A stretch of 64,000 bases of DNA from Streptomyces sp. SAI-127 (GCF_029894425.1 NZ_JARXYJ010000001.1:7708501-7772500); one strand, 5' to 3'; shown: positions 30,132 through 39,932, counted from the stretch's first letter. Numbers and translations are program-made. Notes: generated from the letters alone by a model not told the origin.

Positions 30132-31270
30132 CACCGGCGTCCCTTCGGCAGGCCCAGCAGGCGTTCGGCGATGATGTCGCGCTGGATCTCGTTCGTGCCG
30201 GCGTAGATGGGGCCGGCCAGGGCGAAGACGTACCGTTCGGCCCAGTCGGTGTCCGCCGACTCGCCCTCCTCGCCGAGCAGATCGAGGGCGGTCTCGGTGA
30301 GGGCGATGTCGTACTCGGACCAGAAGACCTTGTTCAGGCTGGACTCGGGGCCGAGCGTCTCGCCCTCCAGGAAGCGGGAGGCAGCCGCGTAGGTGAACAG
30401 CTGGTAGGCGCGGGCGCCGATCAGGGCGTCCGCGACCGGGGTCCGGGTGGCCCGGGGGCCGCCCTGGGACTGCCAGAGGGCGTACAGGCGGTCGGCGGCG
30501 GCCAGGAAGCGGCCCGGTGAGCGCAGCATCAGGCCCCGTTCGTTGCCCGCCGTCGACATCGCGATCCGCCAGCCCCGGCCGGGCTCGCCGATGACGTCCT
30601 CGTCCGGCACGAACACCTCGTCCAGGAAGAGCTCGGCGAAGGCCGGTTTCCCGTCGAGGCGGCGGATCGGGCGGACGGTGACACCGGGGGCCCGCAGGTC
30701 GAACATCAGATAGGTCAGGCCCTGATGGGGTTTCGGGGTGTCGGGGTCGGTGCGGAAGAGCCCGAAGGCGCGGTCCGCGAAGGCGGCCCGGGAGGACCAG
30801 GTCTTCTGGCCGCTGAGCAGCCAACCACCGTCCGTGCGCACCCCCTTCGCCCGCAGGGAGGCCAGGTCCGAGCCCGCCTCCGGCTCCGACCAGGCCTGCG
30901 CCCACACCGTCCCCCCGGTGGCCATGGACGGCAGGACCCGGTCCCGCTGCTCCTGCGTGCCGTGGTCGAAGAGGGTCGGGGCGAGGAGGCTGATGCCGTT
31001 CTGGTTGACGCGTCCGGGCGCCCCGGCCGCGTAGTACTCCTCCTCGAAGACCAGCCAGCGGACGATCCCCGCGTCCCGGCCGCCGTACGCCGTCGGCCAG
31101 TTGACCACCGACCAGCGGTCCGCGGCGAGTTCCGCCTCCCACGCGCGATGGGACGCGAAGCCCTCCTCGGTCTCCAGGGAGGGGAGCGGACGGGCGGGCA
31201 CATGCGCGTGCAGCCACGAGCGGGCCTCGGCGCGGAAGGCCTCGTCCTCCTGCGTGAACGCCAGATCCAT
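30131..31270 (-). CDS. Acyl-CoA dehydrogenase, FadE30-like
   Basis: A 379-aa flavin acyl-CoA dehydrogenase. Visible motifs: WAQAWSEPEAGSDLASLRAKG (substrate and FAD loop), SGQKTWSSRAAFADRAFG, NERGLMLRSPGRF and, near the end, YVFALAGPIYAGTNEIQRDIIAERLLGLPKG. I chose ATG 31270 because GGAAGG lies nine bases before it; GTG 31276 is too close to that site. It is the first gene leftward from the operator at 31286 and probably corresponds to mycobacterial FadE30, which desaturates the propionyl side chain of HIP-CoA; this match is from memory of the regulon, not from alignment. Confidence 0.8.
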   Translation of the reverse strand: MDLAFTQEDEAFRAEARSWLHAHVPARPLPSLETEEGFASHRAWEAELAADRWSVVNWPTAYGGRDAGIVRWLVFEEEYYAAGAPGRVNQNGISLLAPTLFDHGTQEQRDRVLPSMATGGTVWAQAWSEPEAGSDLASLRAKGVRTDGGWLLSGQKTWSSRAAFADRAFGLFRTDPDTPKPHQGLTYLMFDLRAPGVTVRPIRRLDGKPAFAELFLDEVFVPDEDVIGEPGRGWRIAMSTAGNERGLMLRSPGRFLAAADRLYALWQSQGGPRATRTPVADALIGARAYQLFTYAAASRFLEGETLGPESSLNKVFWSEYDIALTETALDLLGEEGESADTDWAERYVFALAGPIYAGTNEIQRDIIAERLLGLPKGRR

Positions 31271-31285
31271 GGACACCGTCCTTCC

Positions 31286-31303
31286 CTAACAAGTGTTTGG
31301 TAG
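31286..31303. promoter_or_regulatory. KstR2-type operator in the fadE30-like / ipdF divergent promoter
   Basis: CTAACAAGTGTTTGGTAG is an imperfect palindrome. Its 14-base core, AACAAGTGTTTGGT, differs at one defined position from the mycobacterial KstR2 motif AnCAAGnnCTTGnT (recalled). It overlaps the promoters of both divergent operons and is nearly the reverse complement of the second site at 37271. Confidence 0.65.
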
Positions 31304-31317
31304 GTTAGCGTGGCGCC

Positions 31318-32112
31318 ATGACAGGCGTCGAGAGTCCGGTGTACGAGCCGGGGCACGGGCTGCTGAAGGGGCGCACCGCCGTCATCACCGCCGCGGCCGG
31401 CGCGGGCATCGGCGGGGCGACCGCGCGCCGCTTCCTGGAGGAGGGCGCGCGCGTCCTGATCAGCGACGCGCACCCACGACGGCTCAAGGAGTACGGCGCC
31501 GAACTGGCCGGGGAGTTCGGGCCCGAGCGGGTCGCCGCACTGCCCTGTGACGTGACGGACGAGGCGCAGGTCCAGGCGCTGTTCGAAGCGGCCCTGCGGG
31601 AGCACGGCCGACTCGACGTCGTCGTCAACAACGCCGGTCTCGGCGGCACCTCAGCCCTCGTCGACATGACCGACGAGCAGTGGACCGGCGTCCTGGACGT
31701 CACCCTGAACGGCACCTTCCGGTGCACCCGGGCGGCCCTGCGGCTGATGCGCGACGCGAGGGACTCCGGCGGCGTGATCGTCAACAACGCCTCGGTCGTC
31801 GGCTGGCGCGCCCAGGCCGGACAGGCGCACTACGCCGCCGCGAAGGCCGGCGTGATGGCGCTGACCCGCTGCGCGGCGCTGGAGGCCGCGGAGTACGGCG
31901 TACGCGTCAACGCCGTGTCCCCGAGCCTCGCCATGCACCCGCACCTGGTGAAGGTGACCTCGGCCGAGCTGCTGGAGGAACTGACCGCGCGCGAGGCCTT
32001 CGGGCGGTACGCCGAGCCCTGGGAGGTGGCCAACGTGATCGTGTTCCTGGCGTCCGGCTACTCCTCGTACATGACCGGCGAGGTCGTCGCCGTCAGCAGC
32101 CAGCACGCATAG
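31318..32112 (+). CDS. SDR family dehydrogenase, IpdF-like
   Basis: A 264-aa short-chain dehydrogenase. The NAD(P) loop reads TAAAGAGIGGATA (near 24-36), NNAG is at about 103-106 in VVVNNAGLGG, and the catalytic Tyr/Lys are in HYAAAKAG near 171-175 after NNASVVGW. It begins 15 bases after the operator and heads an operon with the TetR regulator and a thiolase, the order of mycobacterial Rv3559c (ipdF), kstR2 and fadA6. IpdF oxidises the 5-hydroxyl of the HIP-derived CoA ester in steroid C/D-ring degradation; the same role is inferred here. ATG 31318 is close to the probable transcription start. Confidence 0.75.
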   Translation: MTGVESPVYEPGHGLLKGRTAVITAAAGAGIGGATARRFLEEGARVLISDAHPRRLKEYGAELAGEFGPERVAALPCDVTDEAQVQALFEAALREHGRLDVVVNNAGLGGTSALVDMTDEQWTGVLDVTLNGTFRCTRAALRLMRDARDSGGVIVNNASVVGWRAQAGQAHYAAAKAGVMALTRCAALEAAEYGVRVNAVSPSLAMHPHLVKVTSAELLEELTAREAFGRYAEPWEVANVIVFLASGYSSYMTGEVVAVSSQHA

Positions 32113-32127
32113 GACGACAATGACTCC

Positions 32128-32751
32128 GTGCCGACCAAGCCGACCAAGAAGAAGCCCCAGGTGAGCGCCGCAGCGCCCGCGCGCCGCCGTGAACTCCTCG
32201 ACACCGCCGCCGAGGTCTTCGCCGCACAGGGCTACAACGCCACGACCGTACGCAAGATCGCGGACCACGCGGGCATGCTCGCGGGCAGCCTCTACTACCA
32301 CTTCGACTCCAAGGAATCGATGCTGGAGGAGATCCTGCGGACCTTCCTCGACGAGCTCTGGGGCGGCTACGACGCCGTCCTGGGCGCCGAACTCGGCCCG
32401 CGAGAGACGCTGGAGGCCCTGGTCACCGAGTCGTTCCGGGAGATCGACCGGCACCGCGCGGCCGTCGCGATCTACCAGAAGGAGAGCAAGCAACTGGTGG
32501 CGCAGGAGCGGTTCGCGTTCCTCGCCGAGTCGCAGCGCAGGTTCGAGAAGGCCTGGCTGTCCACGCTGGAGCGCGGGGTCGCGGCCGAGGTGTTCCGGGC
32601 CGACCTCGACGTCCGCCTCACCTACCGGTTCGTGCGCGACACCGTGTGGGTCGCCGCGTCCTGGTACCGGCCCGGCGGACAGCACAGCCCGGAGGAGATC
32701 GCCCGGCAGTACCTGTCGATGGTGCTGGACGGGATCGCCGTACGCGAATAG
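32128..32751 (+). CDS. kstR2: TetR family regulator, KstR2-like
   Basis: A 207-aa TetR repressor. The N-terminal DNA-binding domain (about 18-65) has ARRRELLDTAAEVFAAQGYNATTVRKIADHAGM with the helix-turn-helix and the family hallmark GSLYYHFDSKESML. The ligand domain is all-helical. It is encoded inside the steroid-ring operon, as KstR2 is in mycobacteria, where HIP-CoA relieves repression. Two matching operator-like sites at the cluster's divergent promoters support autoregulation. GTG 32128 is chosen; the Lys-rich start MPTKPTKKKP is unusual but in keeping, and GTG 32161 is an alternative. Confidence 0.8.
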   Translation: MPTKPTKKKPQVSAAAPARRRELLDTAAEVFAAQGYNATTVRKIADHAGMLAGSLYYHFDSKESMLEEILRTFLDELWGGYDAVLGAELGPRETLEALVTESFREIDRHRAAVAIYQKESKQLVAQERFAFLAESQRRFEKAWLSTLERGVAAEVFRADLDVRLTYRFVRDTVWVAASWYRPGGQHSPEEIARQYLSMVLDGIAVRE

Positions 32752-32774
32752 CCCTTTCGTCCGAGGGAGTTGAC

Positions 32775-33915
<1,141 letters not shown>

Positions 33916-33932
<17 letters not shown>

Positions 33933-34968
33933 GGCCGGTCAGGACCTCCTCCGCCTCCTTCATGATCCGCTCCACCAGCTCCGCGCACGACGGCAGGTCG
34001 TCGATCACCCCGGCGACCTGCCCGGAGGCCATGACTCCGAGATCCGTACGGCCGTCCACCATCGCCGACCTGAGCAGCATGGGGGTGTTGGCGGCGAGCA
34101 GGACCTGGCTCCAGGTGAGGTCCTTGCCGTGGCGCATCGCGAGGCCGTCGTGGAGCAGCTGCCGCCAGGTCAGGCCGGACAGCCTGCGGAAGGCGGCGGC
34201 GTGCCGCGTGGCGCGCAGCAGGGTGCGCGCACGGCCCGTGTTCTCCAGGGACTCCACCAGGTCCGTGCGGAGCATGCGGTGGGGGAGGCCGTCGACCGCC
34301 CGTGTCACCGTCACGTCCTTGACCGTCGCCGCCAGATAGCGCGTCTTCACCGCGTCCGGCACCGTCGAGTCCGAGGTGAGCAGGAAACGGGTGCCCATGG
34401 CGACGCCCGCCGCCCCGTACGCCAGCGCCGCGACCAGCCCCCGCCCGTCGAAGAAGCCCCCCGCCGCCACGACGGGGATGTCCACCGCGTCCACCACCTG
34501 CGGCAACAGGACCGTCGTCGCCACCTCCCCGGTGTGCCCGCCGCCCTCGCCGCCCTGCACGATCACCGCGTCCGCGCCCCACGCCGCGACCTTCTCTGCA
34601 TGCCGCCGGGCCCCGACGGATGGGACGACGACCACCCCGGCCTCCTTGAGCGCGCCGATCAGTTCGGCGGAGGGCGCGAGGGCGAAGGACGCCACCCGCA
34701 CCCCTTCGTCGACGATCACGCGCACCCGGTCACCGGCGTCCGCCGCGTCGGCCCGCAGATTGACCCCGAAGGGGGCGTCCGTACGGGACTTCACCTCCCG
34801 TACGGCATCCCGGAGCCGGTCGACCGTCATGGTCGCGGAGGCCAGGATGCCGAGCGCGCCCGCGTTCGCCGTGGCGGACACCAGGCGCGGGCCCGCCACC
34901 CACCCCATCCCGGTCTGCACGATCGGACGGCGGACACCCACCAGCCGGGTGAACGCGGTCTCCAGCAT
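33916..34968 (-). CDS. ipdC: Nitronate monooxygenase family flavoprotein, IpdC-like
   Basis: A 350-aa FMN TIM-barrel protein of the nitronate monooxygenase / 2-nitropropane dioxygenase family. Motifs are PIVQTGMGWVAGPRLVSATANAG at the N-terminus, VIVQGGEGGGHTGE near 135-148 and PVVAAGGFFDGRGLVAALAYGA near 167, the phosphate-binding loop of FMN. In the steroid C/D-ring pathway the family member IpdC (Rv3553) acts as a double-bond reductase on a ring CoA ester rather than on nitronates. Its ATG shares one base with the ipdB stop (TGATG), consistent with the operon echA20-ipdA-ipdB-ipdC. Confidence 0.8.
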
Positions 34969-35684
34969 CAGTCGCCGACCTCCCTGGACCGGGTGTTCTG
35001 CGGATCGATCACCTCACGGATCAACCGCAGCTCCCGCTCGGTCGGTTCGCGCGTGTACGGCACCTCGTCCGGCACCACCAGATCGAACCCGGTGGCCTCC
35101 CGCACCTGTGCCACGGTGATCCCCGGATGCACCGACGCCAGCCGCATCGAGTGGTCCGGCGTCGCGAAGTCGAAGACACCCAGGTCGGAGACGACCCGGG
35201 GGATGCGGTGACAGGGGGCACCGTCCGCATGGTCGTACCCCACCCCGCACACCATGTCGACCTTCTCCACGAAGACCCGCCGGGAGTGCCTCGGCACCCA
35301 GTAACTGGTCGGGTTGTTGAGGGTGTTGACCGGTGCTCCCCGCACCCCGAGCAACTGCCGCTTCGGCCGTGCCCAGTCGCCGATGCACGAGATGTTCTGG
35401 TTGCCGTACCGGTCGATCTGGCTCGCGCCCATCATCACGTGCCGGCGGCCACCGGTGACGAGGGCGAGATGCCGGCGGTAGGGGAGCCAGCCCTCGACGG
35501 TGCCGTCGATGTCCACGAGCAGGGCCTCGCCGTCGGTCATGAGGAGGTCGGGGGAGAACGTCCGCCGGGCGAGCCGGGCGCCGGCGGACGGGATCAGACC
35601 CATCGGGCTCGCCAGCACCTCGCCGTCGCCCCGCCAGGCCTCGGCGCAGGCGATCACGCAGTACTCGGCACGGGTGACGGTCAT
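34968..35684 (-). CDS. ipdB: CoA-transferase-like ring hydrolase beta subunit, IpdB-like
   Basis: A 238-aa class I CoA-transferase beta-type subunit. Recognisable stretches are RAEYCVIACAEAWRGDGEVL, RHVMMGASQIDRYGNQNIS, APVNTLNNPTSYWVPRHSRRVFVEKVDMVCGVG and SVHPGITVAQVREATGFDL. With IpdA it forms a complex that, in mycobacteria, is not a transferase but hydrolyses the last carbocycle of the steroid (COCHEA-CoA). It overlaps ipdA by four bases and ipdC by one, so stoichiometric synthesis is likely. ATG 35684 is the first start in the overlap. Confidence 0.85.
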   Translation of the reverse strand: MTVTRAEYCVIACAEAWRGDGEVLASPMGLIPSAGARLARRTFSPDLLMTDGEALLVDIDGTVEGWLPYRRHLALVTGGRRHVMMGASQIDRYGNQNISCIGDWARPKRQLLGVRGAPVNTLNNPTSYWVPRHSRRVFVEKVDMVCGVGYDHADGAPCHRIPRVVSDLGVFDFATPDHSMRLASVHPGITVAQVREATGFDLVVPDEVPYTREPTERELRLIREVIDPQNTRSREVGD

Positions 35685-36496
35685 GAGCCGGCCCCTTCGG
35701 AGGATGCGAGCCAGCGCTCGGCGAACTCCGGCCAGGGGGTGGTCGCGTACTCCCGCTGGGCGGCCTCGTCCCGGGCGTAGTCGGGCGCGCAGGACGTAAA
35801 GTGGGCGCCGTTCGGGGCTTCCACGACCCCCGTCACCGTGTGCCGTCCGATCAGCAGCGACTGCGGAGCCGCCTCCTTCGTCAACTCGGCGGTGTCGACG
35901 ACCCGTTCGCACGACAGGTAGGCCGCGTCCGCCGCCTCGCAGAAGAGGTCGTCGAAGTAGGGGTCGGGGCCCAGGTACTGCCCGTTGCCCTGCCGGTCGG
36001 CACGGTTGACGTGGACCAGGGCCGCGTCCAGGCGCAGGGCGGGCACCGCGACGAACGTCTCCGCGTCGTCGTACGGCGACGTCACCGTCCTGAGGCCCGG
36101 GTTGACCCGCATGACGTCCGAGCCGAGCCCCGCACGCACCGGCAGGAACGGCAGCCGGTTCGCGGCCGCGTGCAAACCCCACATGAACATCGCCTCGTCG
36201 ATCTCCATGAGCTCGAAGGCACCGGCCTCGCGGGCCGCGCGGTAGTGCGGTTCCAGGGGGATCGAGTCGAGCGTGACGAAGGCGGCGACCAGTTTCCTTA
36301 TCCGTCCGGCGGCGGCGAGCATGCCGACATCGGGGCCGCCGTACGCCACGATCGTCAGGTCGGTGACCTCGGAGCGCAGCAACGCGCGGACCAGGGCCAT
36401 GGGTTTGCGGCGGGACCCCCAGCCGCCGATGCCGAGGGTCATGCCGCTGCGCAGGCGGGAGACGGCCTCGTCGGCGGTCATCGTCTTGTCGGTCAT
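35681..36496 (-). CDS. ipdA: CoA-transferase-like ring hydrolase alpha subunit, IpdA-like
   Basis: A 271-aa class I CoA-transferase alpha-type subunit. It shows the glycine-rich CoA-binding start SGMTLGIGGWGSRRKPMALVRAL, IVAYGGPDVGMLAAAG, VRAGLGSDVMRVNPGLRTVTSPY and VHVNRADRQGNGQYLGPDPYFDD. ATG 36496 overlaps echA20 by four bases, and its stop overlaps ipdB by four. The pair is diagnostic of the KstR2 cluster, because ordinary CoA-transferases for beta-keto acids look different in the GS/EG motifs. Its predicted role is opening the final steroid ring with IpdB. Confidence 0.85.
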   Translation of the reverse strand: MTDKTMTADEAVSRLRSGMTLGIGGWGSRRKPMALVRALLRSEVTDLTIVAYGGPDVGMLAAAGRIRKLVAAFVTLDSIPLEPHYRAAREAGAFELMEIDEAMFMWGLHAAANRLPFLPVRAGLGSDVMRVNPGLRTVTSPYDDAETFVAVPALRLDAALVHVNRADRQGNGQYLGPDPYFDDLFCEAADAAYLSCERVVDTAELTKEAAPQSLLIGRHTVTGVVEAPNGAHFTSCAPDYARDEAAQREYATTPWPEFAERWLASSEGAGS

Positions 36497-37251
36497 GCCT
36501 CTTCCTTCCCGAACCGGTCCCGGACCCGGTCCGCGACCCCGCTGACGCTCGCCTCGAAGGTGAAACCCTGCTCGAAGCGGTAGCTGCGGCGCACGTCGAC
36601 CGGGTCGATGCCGTTGATGGCGGCCTTGGCCAGGCGCAGCAGCTCCCCGTCCTTGGCGGCGATCTCGCGGGCCAGCTCCAGTGCGGCCGCGTCGAGTTCG
36701 GCGCGTGGCACCACCCGCCACACCGATCCGTGCGCGTGCAGCTCGGCCGCCGTCACCGTGCGCGAGGTGTAGTACAGGGCGCGCATCAGATGCTGCGGGA
36801 CCAGCCGGGACAGATGCGTGGCCGCGCCCAGCGCGCCGCGGTCCAGCTCGGGCAGCCCGAAGACGGCGTCCTCGGTCGCCACGACGACGTCCGCGTTGCC
36901 CACGAGCCCGATGCCGCCGCCCAGGCAGAATCCCCGCACGGCCGCGACGACGGGCACCTCGCACTCGTACACCGCCGAAAAGGCCTCGAAACAGCCGCGG
37001 TTGGCGCCGACGAGTGCTCCCGGGCCCCGCGCCTGGAGCTCCTTGATGTCCACCCCGGCGTTGAACCCGCGTCCCTCCGCCGCCAGCACCACGCACCGCA
37101 CCCGAGGATCCCGGCCGGCCGCGCGCACCGCGTCGGCCAGGGCGAACCAGCCGTCCACCGGCAGGGCGTTCACCGGCGGGAAGTCGACCGTGACGACGGC
37201 GATCCCGTCCTTTTCCGGCCCCTTTTCCGGGGGCGAGGTGGAGACACCCAT
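36493..37251 (-). CDS. echA20: Enoyl-CoA hydratase family ring hydrolase, EchA20-like
   Basis: A 252-aa crotonase-fold protein. The oxyanion-hole segments are AAEGRGFNAGVDIKEL (near 58-73) and VRGFCLGGGIGLVGNADVVVA (near 104-124), followed by VFGLPELDRGALGAATHLSR. EchA20 in mycobacteria opens ring D of the steroid CoA ester by hydrolysis. ATG 37251 has only a weak ribosome site and lies 19 bases downstream of the operator at 37271, so the transcript probably has a very short leader. It is first in the operon with ipdA, ipdB and ipdC and diverges from the two SDR genes. Confidence 0.8.
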   Translation of the reverse strand: MGVSTSPPEKGPEKDGIAVVTVDFPPVNALPVDGWFALADAVRAAGRDPRVRCVVLAAEGRGFNAGVDIKELQARGPGALVGANRGCFEAFSAVYECEVPVVAAVRGFCLGGGIGLVGNADVVVATEDAVFGLPELDRGALGAATHLSRLVPQHLMRALYYTSRTVTAAELHAHGSVWRVVPRAELDAAALELAREIAAKDGELLRLAKAAINGIDPVDVRRSYRFEQGFTFEASVSGVADRVRDRFGKEEA

Positions 37252-37270
37252 GGAAGCATCAGCTACCTTT

Positions 37271-37288
37271 CCACCAAACGTTTGTTAG
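37271..37288. promoter_or_regulatory. KstR2-type operator in the echA20 / SDR divergent promoter
   Basis: CCACCAAACGTTTGTTAG is the second copy of the palindrome. Compared with the reverse complement of the site at 31286 it differs at three of 18 positions. It sits in the 54-bp gap between divergent starts and could silence both operons at once. Confidence 0.65.
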
Positions 37289-37305
37289 GTGAAGGGTAGC
37301 GGTGA

Positions 37306-38046
37306 ATGGAGCTGAACGGGAGGGTCGTGGCCGTCACCGGCGGGACGCGTGGAGTCGGCGCCGGGATCGCCCGCTCCTTCGCGGAGGCGGGCGCCGAGGT
37401 CGTCGTCTGCGCACGCAGACCGCCCGAAGTCCCGCTGCCGAAGACGCGCTTCGTGAGCCTGGACGTCCGGGACGCGGACGCCGTACGGCAGTTCTTCGCC
37501 GAACTGCCGCGCCTGGACGTACTCGTCAACAACGCGGGAGGAGCGCCCTACCGGCTGCTCGCCGACGCCGGACCCGAACGGCACCTCCGCGTGCTGGAGT
37601 TGAACCTCCTCGCCCCGCTGACGGTGTCGCTGGCCGCCTACGAACACCTGAAACGGACCCGCGGCTCGATCGTCATGATCGGGAGCGTCAGCGGCGGCCG
37701 GCCCTCGCCCGGCGCGGCCGCGTACGGGGCGGCCAAGGCGGGCCTGGAGAACCTCGCCCGCTCGATGGCCGTGGAGTGGGCGCCGGACGTGCGCGTCAAC
37801 ACCCTGGTCGTCGGCATGGTCCGCACCGAGCAGTCGCATCTGCACTACGGCGACGACGAGGGCATCGCCGCCGTCTCCCGCACGGTCCCGCTCGGGCGCC
37901 TCGCCGAGCCGTCGGACGTCGGGGCGGCGGCCGTGTTCCTCGCCTCGAACGCCGCCGCGTACATCAGCGGGGCCTCACTGCTGGTGCACGGCGGCGGGGA
38001 ACGGCCGGCGTTCCTCGACGCCGCAACGGTCAACAAGGAGACGTGA
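37306..38046 (+). CDS. SDR family oxidoreductase (Rv3549c-like)
   Basis: A 246-aa classical short-chain dehydrogenase. The NAD(P) loop TGGTRGVGAGIA is at residues 11-22, NNAGG near 77, the catalytic Ser in IGSVSGG and Tyr/Lys in AYGAAKAG near 143-150. It starts at ATG 37306, 17 bases after the operator. In mycobacteria an SDR gene (Rv3549c) holds the same position facing echA20; its exact substrate in the steroid pathway is not fixed. Its stop codon falls in the first copy of a duplicated 17-bp ribosome-site sequence. Confidence 0.8.
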   Translation: MELNGRVVAVTGGTRGVGAGIARSFAEAGAEVVVCARRPPEVPLPKTRFVSLDVRDADAVRQFFAELPRLDVLVNNAGGAPYRLLADAGPERHLRVLELNLLAPLTVSLAAYEHLKRTRGSIVMIGSVSGGRPSPGAAAYGAAKAGLENLARSMAVEWAPDVRVNTLVVGMVRTEQSHLHYGDDEGIAAVSRTVPLGRLAEPSDVGAAAVFLASNAAAYISGASLLVHGGGERPAFLDAATVNKET

Positions 38047-38067
38047 ACCATCAACAAGGAGACGTGA
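38030..38067 (+). repeat. Tandem duplication containing the ribosome binding site
   Basis: TCAACAAGGAGACGTGA occurs at 38030-38046 and again at 38051-38067, separated by ACCA (period 21). The first copy encodes the last codons and stop of the upstream SDR; the second supplies AAGGAG to the downstream SDR start at 38069. Confidence 0.95.
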
Positions 38068-38068
38068 G

Positions 38069-38974
38069 ATGACCGGAATCTGCGACGGCCGGGTCGTCGT
38101 CGTCACCGGCGCGGGCCGCGGTCTCGGCCGCGCCCACGCCCTCGCCTTCGCCGCCGAGGGAGCACGGCTCGTCGTCAACGACCTCGGCGTCGGCCTCGAC
38201 GGCACCCCGGGCCCCGACAGCCCGGCCTCCCTGGTGGCCGAGGAGATCCGCGCGGCGGGCGGCGAGGCGGTCGCCCACGGCGGCGACATCGCCACGACCG
38301 ACGGTGCCGCGTCCCTCGTCGAGGCGGCCCTGGAGACGTACGGCCGCCTCGACACCCTCGTCAACAACGCCGGCTTCCTGCGCGACCGGATGCTGGTGAA
38401 CCTAGACGAGGAGGACTGGGACGCGGTGACCAGGGTCCACCTGAAGGGCCACTTCCTGCCGCTGAAGCACGCGGCGGCACACTGGCGGACGGAGGCGAAG
38501 GCGGGACGCACGCCGACCGCCCGCATCATCAACACCAGCAGCGGAGCTGGCCTGCTGGGCTCGGTCGGACAGGGCAACTACAGCGCCGCGAAGGCCGGGA
38601 TCGTCGGCCTCACCCTGGTCGCGGCGGCCGAACTCGCCCGCTACGGCGTCCAGGTCAACGCGATCGCCCCCGCGGCCCGGACGAGAATGACGGAGCAGAC
38701 GTTCGCCGACACGATGGCGGCCCCGACCGACGGCTTCGACGCGATGGCCCCGGAGAACGTGTCACCGCTGGTGGTCTGGCTGGGCTCCGAGGCGAGCGCG
38801 GGAGTGACGGGCCGGGTCTTCGAGGCGGAGGGCGGCCGCATCACGGTGATGGAGGGCTGGCGGGCGGGCCCGACCGCCGACAAGGGGGCGAGGTGGGCCC
38901 CCGCGGAGGCGGGGGAAGCGACCCTGAAGCTGCTCGGCGAGGCGGAGGCGCCGGGCCCGGTGTACGGGGCGTGA
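38069..38974 (+). CDS. SDR family oxidoreductase (Rv3548c-like)
   Basis: A 301-aa short-chain dehydrogenase of the longer, multifunctional-enzyme-like type. The cofactor loop VTGAGRGLGRAHA is at residues 12-24, VVNDLGVGLDG follows, NNAGFLRDRML is near 104, and the catalytic Ser/Tyr/Lys lie in NTSSGAGLLGSVGQGNYSAAKAG near 151-173. The C-terminus ends GEAEAPGPVYGA. It is the second gene of the SDR pair under the operator at 37271 and corresponds in position to Rv3548c, proposed to act in steroid side-chain or ring beta-oxidation. A partial tandem duplication of its 3' end follows. Confidence 0.8.
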   Translation: MTGICDGRVVVVTGAGRGLGRAHALAFAAEGARLVVNDLGVGLDGTPGPDSPASLVAEEIRAAGGEAVAHGGDIATTDGAASLVEAALETYGRLDTLVNNAGFLRDRMLVNLDEEDWDAVTRVHLKGHFLPLKHAAAHWRTEAKAGRTPTARIINTSSGAGLLGSVGQGNYSAAKAGIVGLTLVAAAELARYGVQVNAIAPAARTRMTEQTFADTMAAPTDGFDAMAPENVSPLVVWLGSEASAGVTGRVFEAEGGRITVMEGWRAGPTADKGARWAPAEAGEATLKLLGEAEAPGPVYGA

Positions 38975-39007
38975 CCGGGTCCGATGTATGGGGCCTGACC
39001 GGGTCCG
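38957..39007 (+). repeat. 24-bp tandem duplication at the SDR stop codon
   Basis: Bases 38957-38980 are repeated at 38981-39004 with three changes, and the match runs on to 39007. Both copies contain TGACCGGGTCC, the first including the real stop codon. Confidence 0.85.
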
Positions 39008-39013
39008 CCACCC

Positions 39014-39895
39014 CTACGTGTCACACTCCAGAACCGTCCGGCACAGAGCACACCGCGCCCGCACCCGCCCCCTCACCGGAACCCGGATCCGCTGATGACA
39101 GGTAGGACAGGGAAACGACACCCGCAGGCGCCCGGGGCCGTCCGGAGTGAAGGTGTAGGGGACTCCCGGCTGGGGGCCGGGCGCGTGGCGGCGGTCTCGT
39201 GCGTAGCGGCGCCGGCCCGCCCAGCCCGCCGCGGTGAGGGGTGGTTGCTCGGAGTCCTGGCGGGCCTGCGCCATCCCCTTCACATACGCCGTGTACGCCT
39301 GCGCACTGGTGAACCACACCGACGGATCCTCCCCGAACACCAGCGACCGCTTCGCCAGCACGTACCCGAACTCCTCCGGCGTGAGATACCCCAGCTTCTG
39401 CGACGACGCCGCGTCCTCCCGGTACGCGTCCAGCAGGAGCCACCCCGCCCCCAGATACGTCGCCGCCGTGTCCGTGAGGATCTCGTTCTCGCGCACCCCC
39501 GGGAAGGAGAGATCCAGCCGGTGCAGATACACGTGCATGACCTCGTGGGCCAGCGCCGCGCCGATGTCCCGCCGATGCGAGCGGAAACGGTCGTTCAGCT
39601 CGACGAAGTACTCGGGGCCCGCGGTGAGTTCGACGTTCGCCGCGTGGGTCATCTCCCGGAAGCTGACCACGAACCGGGCGTCCGGCAGCCGGTAGTGCCG
39701 CACCAGCTCCCGCGCCACCCGCTGCGCGCCGAGATAGAGATCGTCGGTGTCGCAGAACGCCACGTCCACCGGCGCCACACTCGTCGCGAACGCCTGGACG
39801 GTGTCGTAGGACAGCCGCTTGTAGAGCGCGTTGATCGACGCCCGCACCGTCTCCAGATGCGGGTAGCCGTGCTGGACCGGTCCGTCGTTCGTCAC
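39014..39895 (-). CDS. Putative zinc metalloprotease-like protein with C-terminal zinc ribbon
   Basis: A 293-aa protein of no family I can name with certainty. The middle carries AALAHEVMHVYLHRLDL with HEVMH at 117-121, a classic zincin motif, followed by ENEILTDTAATYLGAG, whose Glu/Asp could be the third ligand. The C-terminus has paired cysteines, CPTCHQ and CALC (about 263-290), a zinc ribbon. No signal peptide or membrane segment is seen, so it would be cytoplasmic. GTG 39895 (VTNDGPVQHGYPHLE) follows GGGGG; starts farther upstream lack signals. It is transcribed alone between the steroid cluster and the galactosidase. Confidence 0.6.
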   Translation of the reverse strand: MTNDGPVQHGYPHLETVRASINALYKRLSYDTVQAFATSVAPVDVAFCDTDDLYLGAQRVARELVRHYRLPDARFVVSFREMTHAANVELTAGPEYFVELNDRFRSHRRDIGAALAHEVMHVYLHRLDLSFPGVRENEILTDTAATYLGAGWLLLDAYREDAASSQKLGYLTPEEFGYVLAKRSLVFGEDPSVWFTSAQAYTAYVKGMAQARQDSEQPPLTAAGWAGRRRYARDRRHAPGPQPGVPYTFTPDGPGRLRVSFPCPTCHQRIRVPVRGRVRARCALCRTVLECDT

Positions 39896-39932
39896 GCCCG
39901 TACCCCCAAGACGCCCTGAACCCGATTCCACT

